Below, piece by piece: positions 56,646 to 63,283 of a stretch of DNA of 64,000 nucleotides; the stretch's first letter is position 1, and every line of letters starts with the position of its first letter. Both the position numbers and the translations under genes were made by a program. The DNA lies in contig NZ_LQOW01000031.1 in the NCBI RefSeq assembly GCF_002102185.1, forward strand, positions 673,342 through 737,341, given 5' to 3'. The notes below the pieces were generated by a model that saw nothing but the letters and a program-made list of their open reading frames with translations, ran no database searches and was not told the DNA's origin. The stretch is from Mycobacterium fragae. Lineage in GTDB: Bacteria > Actinomycetota > Actinomycetes > Mycobacteriales > Mycobacteriaceae.

Positions 56646-57272
56646 CTACCCTTCCCGCGCCCACCGGGGCAGGATGAACACGCCCTCGGCCTCGACGGTG
56701 ACGCCCTCATCGTCGGCGAGATGACCGGCGGCGAAGGTTTTCACCCCGTCGGTGCGGGTGGTCGTCGCCTCGGCATGCAGGCGGCCCAGCCGGGTGGCTC
56801 GCAGGTAGCGGAGGGTGATGGTTCCGGTGAAGCGGGGATTCACGCCGTCGCTGGCGGCCTCGCCCAGCAGGTGATCGAGAACCAGGGCGGCGACTCCGCC
56901 GTGCACGTGTCCCGGCGGTCCCTCGTAGGCGGCGCCGAGATGGAAATCGCAGTACGACTTCCCCGACGCGTCGCGGCGGATCACCAACGGCGGGGCAATC
57001 GGGTTGCGGATACCGATGACGGGATTGCCCCAGGCCATCCGCTCACCGGTGGCGAGGTAGCGGACACCGAACGTCCCGTCGAGTTGCCGGCTGCGCAACC
57101 GCGCCGTGGCGGAGTCGATCTCGGCCTTGGCCGCGGCGACTGCTTCGGCGTCGGCTTGGGTTCGGACCGTGGCGTCGACCAATTCGCGGACCGACTGGGC
57201 CAGCGGTTCGTAGACGGCTCGAAGTCGTTCGATGTCCTCGGCGCTGAGGTTCTCCAGCGTGAAGTCCAGCAT
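56646..57272 (-). CDS. PaaI-type acyl-CoA thioesterase-like protein
   Basis: A 208-residue protein. After a helical N-terminal arm (LSAEDIERLRAVYEPLAQSV), the hotdog segment begins: NPVIGIRNPIAPPLVIRRDA, then AAYEGPPGHVHGGVAALVLD, the PaaI signature with H-G-G-V and the following catalytic Asp (D-H-L-L-G-E). The last part is GTITLRYLRATRLGRLHAEA. Such enzymes hydrolyse acyl-CoA in catabolic operons to relieve CoA sequestration. It is the first gene of a leftward operon with EthD and hydratase genes. A KstR-like box sits ten bases before its start. The substrate is unknown. Confidence 0.84.
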   Translation of the reverse strand: MLDFTLENLSAEDIERLRAVYEPLAQSVRELVDATVRTQADAEAVAAAKAEIDSATARLRSRQLDGTFGVRYLATGERMAWGNPVIGIRNPIAPPLVIRRDASGKSYCDFHLGAAYEGPPGHVHGGVAALVLDHLLGEAASDGVNPRFTGTITLRYLRATRLGRLHAEATTTRTDGVKTFAAGHLADDEGVTVEAEGVFILPRWAREG

Positions 57273-57281
57273 GCCTGAAAC

Positions 57282-57295
57282 TAGAACACGTTCAC
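57282..57295. promoter_or_regulatory. KstR-like operator upstream of the thioesterase operon
   Basis: TAGAACACGTTCAC matches the KstR motif TnnAACnnGTTnnA at all fixed positions except the last base (C instead of A). Its first eleven bases are identical to the box at 32121. It lies ten bases upstream of the thioesterase start at 57272, overlapping the expected promoter. The match is by eye and a related TetR regulator cannot be excluded. Confidence 0.55.
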
Positions 57296-57321
57296 CGCGG
57301 CGGCAGATGGCGGGGGTGCCG

Positions 57322-58257
57322 CTAGCCGGCTGGGCGTACCTGCTGGTCGGCGCCGACCAGTTCGCCGATCATGGCGGCCAGCCGACGGTAGGGCCCTTCG
57401 CGGCCGCTCGAAGACCGAATCACCAGCCCGATACGGCGCCCGGGGCACGGTGCGGCGAAGTGCGCCAGTCCGAGCCGGCTGCGGGCCGCCTCGACGGGCA
57501 CCGCGCTCTGCGGGATCAGCGTCACGCCCAGTCCGCCTGACACGCATTGCACCGCCGTGGCCAGCGACGCCGCCCGGGTATTGGCCAGCTCGGCGCGCAC
57601 GCCCGCCTTGCGGCAGAAGTCGAGGGCTTGGTCACGCAGGCAGTGCCCCTCGTCGAGGAGCAGCAGCGGCAGCTGCGCCAGCTCCGCCGGCGGCACTCGT
57701 CGCTTGCCCGCCAGAGGATGCCCGGGTGGGAGCGCAAGGACGAAGTCTTCGTCGTAGATCGGGATCTCGGTGACCCCGGCAGCCTCGGCGGGCAACGCGA
57801 TCAGCGCAGCATCCAGCGAGCCTTCGCGCAGCGCGGTGAGCAGCCGCTCGGTCTGGTCCTCGATCACCCGCAAGGTCAGGCCGGGCAGCTTGTCGGTCAG
57901 CCCGGCGAACACCGTCGGCAGGACGTACGGCGCCACCGTCGGAATCAGCCCCAGCCGGATGGTTCCCTGCAGCGGATCCGAGGTGCCCGCCGCGGCGGCG
58001 GTGAACGCCGTCACCGACTCGATCACCGCCTGCGCATGCGGGAGCAGCTCGCGACCTTCCGCCGTCAGAAAGACCCGACGGGTCGATCGCTCGATCAGCT
58101 GGACGCCAAGGCCGGCTTCCAGCGCCGACAGCGCTTGCGAGAGCGTCGACTGGCTGACCCCGAGAGTCGTTGCGGCACTGCCGAAGTGCTGCTTTTCAGC
58201 GACGGCGACGAACGCCCGCAGACCGGCGATCGTCGGCTGATAACTCTTATCGGTCAT
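57322..58257 (-). CDS. oxyR: OxyR, LysR-type peroxide sensor
   Basis: About 311 residues from ATG 58257. The N-terminal LysR helix-turn-helix reads PTIAGLRAFVAVAEKQHFGS, AATTLGVSQSTLSQALSALE. The effector domain includes LLLLDEGHCLRDQALDFCRK, with the two redox cysteines at the OxyR spacing (C-x8-C, H-C and F-C), then GVTLIPQSAVPVE. OxyR senses hydrogen peroxide by disulfide formation and activates ahpC. The gene is intact, unlike the decayed oxyR of M. tuberculosis. It is divergent from ahpC, with a candidate OxyR site at 58246-58266 between them. Confidence 0.93.
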   Translation of the reverse strand: MTDKSYQPTIAGLRAFVAVAEKQHFGSAATTLGVSQSTLSQALSALEAGLGVQLIERSTRRVFLTAEGRELLPHAQAVIESVTAFTAAAAGTSDPLQGTIRLGLIPTVAPYVLPTVFAGLTDKLPGLTLRVIEDQTERLLTALREGSLDAALIALPAEAAGVTEIPIYDEDFVLALPPGHPLAGKRRVPPAELAQLPLLLLDEGHCLRDQALDFCRKAGVRAELANTRAASLATAVQCVSGGLGVTLIPQSAVPVEAARSRLGLAHFAAPCPGRRIGLVIRSSSGREGPYRRLAAMIGELVGADQQVRPAG

Positions 58258-58266
58258 GCCTATCAG
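58246..58266. promoter_or_regulatory. Candidate OxyR-binding site overlapping the oxyR start
   Basis: CTTATCGGTCATGCCTATCA followed by G resembles the mycobacterial OxyR half-site arrangement CTTATCGGC-N3-GCCGATAAG, with a near-perfect left half and seven of nine bases in the right half. It covers the oxyR start codon (58257) and lies 96 bases upstream of ahpC, a position suited to autoregulation of oxyR and activation of ahpC. Matched by eye from memory of the published consensus. Confidence 0.5.
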
Positions 58267-58362
58267 TATAGTGGGAAAAATCACCTTTAATTCTAAGTCG
58301 AGTTAGGGCAGCATAGGTAGCGAGACAAAATTGACTGGATCCAATCTTGATAGAGGAGCGAC

Positions 58363-58947
58363 ATGGCACTGCTGACGATCGGTGATCAGTTCCCCACCTA
58401 CCGGCTCACCGCGCTGATCGGTGGCGACCTTTCGAAAGTCGACGCCAAGCAGCCCGAGGACTACTTCACGACCATCTCCAGCGACGACCACCCCGGCAAG
58501 TGGCGGGTGGTGTTCTTCTGGCCCAAGGACTTCACCTTTGTGTGCCCGACCGAGATCGCCGCGTTCGGCAAGCTGAACGACGAGTTCGCCGACCGTGACG
58601 CGCAGGTGCTGGGCGTTTCGGTGGACAGCGAGTTCGTCCACTTTCAGTGGCGCGCACAGCACGAGGACCTCAAGACGCTGCCCTTCCCGATGCTCTCGGA
58701 CATCAAGCGCGAGCTGGTCCAGGCCACCGGGGCGCTCAATGCCGACGGCGTTGCCGACCGGGTGACGTTCATCGTCGACCCCAACAACGAAATCCAATTC
58801 GTCTCGGTGACCGCGGGTTCGGTGGGCCGCAACGTCGACGAGGTGCTGCGGGTGCTGGATGCGCTGCAGTCCGACGAGCTGTGCGCATGCAACTGGCGCA
58901 AGGGCGACCCGACCATAGATGCCGGCGAACTGCTGAAGGCGTCCTGA
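58363..58947 (+). CDS. ahpC: Alkyl hydroperoxide reductase subunit C (peroxiredoxin)
   Basis: A 194-residue peroxiredoxin (195 in M. tuberculosis). The peroxidatic Cys61 is in FVCPTEI, with the surrounding FFWPKDFTFVCPTEIAAFGK, and the resolving cysteines Cys174 and Cys176 are in ELCACNWRKG; codon positions confirm these numbers. It reduces peroxides and peroxynitrite, taking electrons through AhpD. Its stop overlaps the ahpD start (ATGA), giving the usual ahpC-ahpD operon. The promoter should lie in the 105-bp region shared with oxyR. Confidence 0.97.
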   Translation: MALLTIGDQFPTYRLTALIGGDLSKVDAKQPEDYFTTISSDDHPGKWRVVFFWPKDFTFVCPTEIAAFGKLNDEFADRDAQVLGVSVDSEFVHFQWRAQHEDLKTLPFPMLSDIKRELVQATGALNADGVADRVTFIVDPNNEIQFVSVTAGSVGRNVDEVLRVLDALQSDELCACNWRKGDPTIDAGELLKAS

Positions 58948-59486
58948 TGAGCATCGAGAATCTCAAGTCCGCCTTGCCGGAGTACGCCAAGGATCTCAAG
59001 CTCAACCTCGGCACGATCAGCCGCAGTACCCTGCTGACCGAGGAACAGCTGTGGGGCACGCTGCTGGCCAGCGCCGCCGCGACCCGGAACACTCAGGTGC
59101 TCGCCGAGATTGGCGCTGAAGCGGCCGATTACCTCTCGGCAGAGGCCTATCAGGCGGCGCTGGGCGCCGCGTCGATCATGGGCATGAACAACGTGTTCTA
59201 CCGTGGCCGCGGCTTCCTCGATGGCCAGTACGACGACCTGCGTCCGGGCTTACGCATGAACATCATCGGCAATCCCGGCGTGGACAAGGCGAACTTCGAG
59301 CTGTGGTCGTTCGCGGTGTCGTCGATCAACGGCTGCTCGCACTGTGTGACCGCCCACGAGCACACGCTGCGTGAAGCCGGCGTCGACCGGGAGGCGATTT
59401 TCGAGGCGTTGAAGGCAGCCGCCATCGTCGCCGGTGTGGCACAGGCGATCACCACGGCACAGACGCTGGCGGCCGCCGGAACGTAG
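58947..59486 (+). CDS. ahpD: Alkyl hydroperoxidase AhpD
   Basis: A 179-residue protein from ATG 58947. The catalytic residues fall at the same positions as in M. tuberculosis AhpD: Glu118, Cys130, Cys133 and His137 (GCSHCVTAHEH), as checked by codon count. It reduces AhpC through its C-x-x-C disulfide, linked in turn to dihydrolipoamide and Lpd. It forms a homotrimer in the cytosol. It overlaps ahpC and is followed after 11 bases by the nucleoside deaminase gene, which starts with GTG, so read-through is possible. Confidence 0.96.
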   Translation: MSIENLKSALPEYAKDLKLNLGTISRSTLLTEEQLWGTLLASAAATRNTQVLAEIGAEAADYLSAEAYQAALGAASIMGMNNVFYRGRGFLDGQYDDLRPGLRMNIIGNPGVDKANFELWSFAVSSINGCSHCVTAHEHTLREAGVDREAIFEALKAAAIVAGVAQAITTAQTLAAAGT

Positions 59487-59497
59487 ACTCACGCTCT

Positions 59498-59977
59498 GTG
59501 GTTCTCCGCGAGGCCGACTTCGAACATCTGCGTCGCTGTGTCGAACTCGCACGTGCCGCGCTCGAGGGCGGAAGCGCGCCGTTCGGCGCGGTTCTGGTCG
59601 GCGCCGACGGCCGGATCCTCTATGAGGACCGCAACCGCACCACCGACAACGACCTGACCCAACATCCCGAATTCGCTATCGCCCGCTGGGCGACCGCCAA
59701 CTTGCGCCCGGTGCAGCGTGTTCGGACCACGGTCTACACCTCGTGTGAGCACTGTCCGATGTGTGCCGCGGCCCACGCGTGGGCCGGTCTCGGGCGCATC
59801 GTCTACGCCACGTCGGGTGCGCAGCTGTGGCAATGGCTGGCCGATTGGGATGTGCCGATACCGCCGGTGGCGCCGTTGCCGATTACGACGGTGGCGCCCA
59901 GGGCGGTGGTCGACGGGCCGGTGGCGGAATTCGAGGACGAGCTGAAATCCCTTTACGAGGCCAGGTTCAAGCCTTGA
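59498..59977 (+). CDS. Nucleoside/nucleobase deaminase (cytidine-deaminase-like)
   Basis: A 159-residue protein from GTG 59498. It has the zinc-binding deaminase motif HPEFAIARWATANL (H-x-E) and VYTSCEHCPMCAAAHAWAGL (C-E-H-C-P-M-C, the P-C-x-x-C ligands), with GSAPFGAVLVGADGRILYED before. It belongs to the guanine/cytosine/tRNA-adenosine deaminase superfamily. The C-terminal tail VDGPVAEFEDELKSLYEARF is longer than in TadA. The exact substrate is not fixed. Its stop overlaps the start of the GH13 gene (TTGA). Confidence 0.86.
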   Translation: MVLREADFEHLRRCVELARAALEGGSAPFGAVLVGADGRILYEDRNRTTDNDLTQHPEFAIARWATANLRPVQRVRTTVYTSCEHCPMCAAAHAWAGLGRIVYATSGAQLWQWLADWDVPIPPVAPLPITTVAPRAVVDGPVAEFEDELKSLYEARFKP

Positions 59978-61227
59978 CGGCGCCCGGTTGGGTTCGGCAC
60001 GTGATCTGGTGGCAGGTCTATCCCTTGGGTTTTGTGGGCGCGTTTCCGGCGGATGCGCCACCGGATCCGAGTGAACATCGGCTGCGCCGGATCGCCGAAT
60101 GGTTCGACCACGCCATCGAGCTGGGTGCGTCGGGGATTGCACTGGGGCCCGTCTTCGCCTCACGCACACACGGTTACGACACCACCGACCACTTCCGGAT
60201 CGATCCCCGGCTCGGTGACGATGACGATTTCGACTACGTCGTCGGCGAAGCGCATCGACATGGGTTACGTGTCCTGCTCGACGGTGTCTTCAACCACGTC
60301 GGCCCCGACTTCCCCCGTAATCATGAGGGGTGGTTTCGGGAGCACACGTTCGAAGGCCACGGCGATCTCACCACCCTGAACCACGACAACCCGGAAGTCG
60401 CCGACTATGTCGTCGACGTCATGGGTTATTGGTTGCGACGAGGTGCCGACGGCTGGCGCCTCGATGCGGCATATGCTGTGCCACAGCGATTTTGGTCCGC
60501 GGTGCTGCCCAGGGTCCGCGAAATGCATCCCGAAGCATGGTTCGTCGGGGAGCTCATCCACGGCGACTACGCGGCGGTCGTCAGTGAGGCCGGCTTCGAT
60601 TCGGTTACCCAATACGAGCTGTGGAAGGCGATCTGGAGCGGCCTCAATGACGGCAACTTCTACGAACTGGACTGGGCACTGCAGCGGCACAACGGGTTTG
60701 TGGAGAGCTTCCCGCCGCTGACATTCATCGGCAATCACGATGTCACTCGGATCGCCAGCCGGTTAGAGAACTCTGACCACCTGGCCCACGCACTGGTGCT
60801 GCTCATGACCGTCGGCGGCGTTCCCAGCGTGTACGCCGGCGACGAACTCGGCTACCTCGGGGTCAAGGAGGAGCGGTTCGGCGGCGACGACGCGATTCGG
60901 CCCGAATTCGGTTCTCCCCCAGTGCCCGTGGACGAGCATGGTGCACGAGTGTGGTCGCTGTACCAATACCTGATCGGGTTCCGCCGTCGACACCCATGGC
61001 TTTTCGGGGCATCGACGACCGCGCTGCGGCTGGACAACCGGCACTACGTCTATCGGACGCAGCACGGCGACGACGCGTTGATCGTCGCGCTGAACATCGC
61101 GGAGTCGCCGTTGCAGATGAGCCTGCCGCACGCGCAGATCATCGCCGGGTCGGGGGCACCGCCGCAGGAGGTCGTCGACGCGGTGACAATCGAGCCGCAC
61201 GGCTGGCGGATCTTGCAGCCTATTTGA
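59974..61227 (+). CDS. GH13 alpha-amylase-family glycoside hydrolase
   Basis: About 417 residues from TTG 59974, which overlaps the deaminase stop; GTG 60001 is an alternative. The GH13 regions are GLRVLLDGVFNHVGPDF (region I), DGWRLDAAYAVPQRFW (nucleophile Asp, R-L-D-A), WFVGELIHGDYAAVVSE (acid/base Glu) and PLTFIGNHDVTRIASR (N-H-D). All three catalytic carboxylates are present. It is short, with a reduced domain C. The specificity is not obvious; the oligosaccharide could be a maltosyl or trehalose-type sugar. It converges with the DUF1810 gene, ends overlapping by eight bases. Confidence 0.87.
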   Translation: MTAPGWVRHVIWWQVYPLGFVGAFPADAPPDPSEHRLRRIAEWFDHAIELGASGIALGPVFASRTHGYDTTDHFRIDPRLGDDDDFDYVVGEAHRHGLRVLLDGVFNHVGPDFPRNHEGWFREHTFEGHGDLTTLNHDNPEVADYVVDVMGYWLRRGADGWRLDAAYAVPQRFWSAVLPRVREMHPEAWFVGELIHGDYAAVVSEAGFDSVTQYELWKAIWSGLNDGNFYELDWALQRHNGFVESFPPLTFIGNHDVTRIASRLENSDHLAHALVLLMTVGGVPSVYAGDELGYLGVKEERFGGDDAIRPEFGSPPVPVDEHGARVWSLYQYLIGFRRRHPWLFGASTTALRLDNRHYVYRTQHGDDALIVALNIAESPLQMSLPHAQIIAGSGAPPQEVVDAVTIEPHGWRILQPI

Positions 61228-61651
61228 GCCGCTCGACGGTCAGCGAATCTTCTTCGCCGCCGTAGTACTTGTCCAGCAGGGCAACGAAATCCCCGTTGTC
61301 GTCGGTGGCATGGGCGAACAACGTCATCGACGAGCGCACCTTGAGATCGTCGGGCGAGCCGAAAATCTCGTTGACCGAGCGGCCTTGGATGTGGTTGACC
61401 AGTTGCGCGCATTCGTGCAAGCGCGGTCCCAGCACGTCGTGGTTCAGATACGCCTTGGCTTCCTCGAGTGAGGAAATCGCATACCGGGCGGCTGTCGGGC
61501 TGCTGCCCAGTCCGGCGATCTGCGGGAAGATGAACCAGATCCAATGGCTGCGTTTGCGCCCGGCACGCAGCTCCTCGACTACGGTGTGGTAGACGGCGGC
61601 CTGCGCGTCGACGAAGCGCTGCAGATCGAAGGGGTCGGTTGCAGAGTCCAT
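61220..61651 (-). CDS. DUF1810 protein (Rv1873-like)
   Basis: A 143-residue protein from ATG 61651 (MDSATDPFDLQRFVDAQAAV). The DUF1810 signature is YHTVVEELRAGRKRSHWIWF, IFPQIAGLGSSPTAARYAIS and LEEAKAYLNHDVLGPRLHEC, giving a helical protein of the type solved for Rv1873. The function is unknown. The start codon overlaps the start of the divergent lldD2 (C-ATG shared), leaving no promoter space between the two annotated starts, so at least one start or its promoter lies inside the other gene. It is next to lldD2 as in M. tuberculosis by my memory. Confidence 0.88.
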   Translation of the reverse strand: MDSATDPFDLQRFVDAQAAVYHTVVEELRAGRKRSHWIWFIFPQIAGLGSSPTAARYAISSLEEAKAYLNHDVLGPRLHECAQLVNHIQGRSVNEIFGSPDDLKVRSSMTLFAHATDDNGDFVALLDKYYGGEEDSLTVERLK

Positions 61652-62903
61652 GCCAACACGGTTGCACAGACGAGTGCCCAAAGTCCGCGATCTCGCGCCG
61701 CTGATCCGGTTCCGCAGACCGCGACTCAGTAGCACCCGGCGCCGACTCGATGCCGCTTTGACCATTGGCGACCTGCGCCGCATCGCCATGCGGCGGACAC
61801 CCAAGGCCGCCTTCGATTACACCGACGGCGCAGCCGAAGACGAGATCTCGCTGGATCGTGCGCGGCAAGCCTTTCGTGACATCGAGTTTCACCCCGGGGT
61901 CCTGCGCAATGTCACCAATGTCCGGACCGGTTGGGAGGTGCTGGGTCAGCCGATAGCGCTGCCGTTCGCGATCGCCCCGACCGGCTTTACCCGGTTGATG
62001 CACACCGAGGGCGAGATCGCCGGTGCGCGGGTGGCGGCGGCGGCCGGCATCCCGTTTTCGCTATCCACGCTTGGTACCGCGTCGATCGAAGACGTTGCAT
62101 CCGCTATCCCCCAGGGCCGCAAATGGTTTCAGCTATACATGTGGCGCGATCGGGACCGCTCGATGGCATTGGTACAACGAGCCGCCGATGCCGGATTCGA
62201 CACACTGCTGGTCACCGTTGACGTCCCGGTCGCCGGCGCGCGGCTGCGCGACACCCGCAACGGGATGTCGATACCGCCGGCGTTGACGCTGCGCACCGTG
62301 CTCGACGCTTCACGGCACCCCCGTTGGTGGTTCGACCTGCTGACCACCGAGCCGCTGGCGTTCGCGTCTTTGGACCGTTGGTCGGGCACCGTGGGCGAAT
62401 ACCTGGATACCATGTTCGATCCCAGCGTCACCTTCGCCGACTTGGCGTGGATCAAGACCCAGTGGCCGTGCAAGCTCGTCGTCAAGGGGATTCAGACACT
62501 CGACGACGCCCGAGCGGCGGCCGATCTCGGTGTCGACGGCATCGTCTTGTCCAACCATGGTGGTCGCCAACTCGACCGTGCGCCGGTGCCGTTTCATCTG
62601 TTGCCAGTTGTCGCGCGCGAGCTCGGTGCTGATACCGAGATTCTGCTCGACACCGGGATCATGTCCGGAGCGGATATCGTCGCCGCGATCGCCCTGGGGG
62701 CGCGCTGCACGCTGGTCGGACGGGCTTACCTGTACGGGCTGATGGCCGGCGGCGAGGCGGGCGTTGGTCGTGCCATCGAGATCCTGTCCGGGCAGCTCAC
62801 CCGCACCATGCGGCTGCTCGGCGTCACCTGCCTCGAGGAACTGTCGCCCAAACACGTCACGCAATTGCGGCGGCTGGGTCCTGTCGTACCGGGCTTGTCT
62901 TGA
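61650..62903 (+). CDS. lldD2: L-lactate dehydrogenase (FMN-dependent alpha-hydroxyacid dehydrogenase) LldD2
   Basis: A 417-residue enzyme (414 in M. tuberculosis). Starts at ATG 61650, TTG 61662 or GTG 61674 are all in frame. The FMN/substrate motifs are FDYTDGAAEDEISLDRARQA, IALPFAIAPTGFTRLMHTEG, GRKWFQLYMWRDRDRSMALV, LLVTVDVPVAGARLRDTRNG, GKLVVKG-type CKLVVKGIQTLDDA (catalytic Lys) and IVLSNHGGRQLDRAPVPFHL (catalytic His, S-N-H-G-G-R-Q). The sequence closely follows that I recall for Rv1872c. It oxidises L-lactate to pyruvate. It is divergent from the DUF1810 gene, and the decayed transposase ends against its stop. Confidence 0.93.
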   Translation: MPTRLHRRVPKVRDLAPLIRFRRPRLSSTRRRLDAALTIGDLRRIAMRRTPKAAFDYTDGAAEDEISLDRARQAFRDIEFHPGVLRNVTNVRTGWEVLGQPIALPFAIAPTGFTRLMHTEGEIAGARVAAAAGIPFSLSTLGTASIEDVASAIPQGRKWFQLYMWRDRDRSMALVQRAADAGFDTLLVTVDVPVAGARLRDTRNGMSIPPALTLRTVLDASRHPRWWFDLLTTEPLAFASLDRWSGTVGEYLDTMFDPSVTFADLAWIKTQWPCKLVVKGIQTLDDARAAADLGVDGIVLSNHGGRQLDRAPVPFHLLPVVARELGADTEILLDTGIMSGADIVAAIALGARCTLVGRAYLYGLMAGGEAGVGRAIEILSGQLTRTMRLLGVTCLEELSPKHVTQLRRLGPVVPGLS

Positions 62904-63225
62904 GTCAAGAAGTTGGCAGCTTTGGGGTGAGTTTTGCCGTCGATGTATTTGAGGGTGCCGAAGAAGCATTCGACGACACCGTTGGTCTGCGGGGATTTGA
63001 CGCGGGTGCGCACGTGGCGCAGTAGAGGGTCGTCGCCCGTCGAAGGCGGTTTGGAAAGTCTGGCCCTGAAAGCAGGGACCGTTACCGGAGACTACGGCCA
63101 GGGTGCGGGTGCGTGGCCGATGACGGTCTCGGCGGCATCGACGATGTCCATCACGCTGCGGTCCGCGCAGGTCATCGAAGTCAAAGGAGGCGTTCGGCTT
63201 CAGCGATGGCCGCGATGTGGATAAC
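62890..63225 (-). pseudogene. Decayed IS transposase (DDE integrase core), frameshifted remnant
   Basis: Reading leftward, three frames carry consecutive pieces of one integrase core. They are ADRSVMDIVDAAETVIG (about 63165-63110), then LAVVSGNGPCFQGQTFQTAF (about 63105-63045), then GDDPLLRHVRTRVKSPQTNG with VVECFFGTLKY (about 63035-62940). These match the second catalytic Asp strand (normally V-S-D-N-G, here G in place of Asp) and the Glu helix (S-P-Q-T-N-G-V-V-E). At least two frameshifts and the lost Asp mean it is inactive. The family is IS481/IS3-like. No inverted ends were found, so the borders are approximate. Confidence 0.75.
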
Positions 63226-63267
63226 GCGACCCTGCCAAAAAGGTTGAGTCAGTGCAGGCTGCTAGAC

Positions 63268-63283
63268 TCGAACACATGTTCGA
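63268..63283. promoter_or_regulatory. LexA SOS box overlapping the start of the DUF222 gene
   Basis: TCGAACACATGTTCGA matches the mycobacterial SOS box TCGAAC-N4-GTTCGA perfectly. It covers the ATG at 63276 and follows a TAGACT hexamer that could serve as a -10. From memory, 13E12-type genes of M. tuberculosis were among those found to carry such boxes. LexA binding here should repress the gene until DNA damage. Confidence 0.82.
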
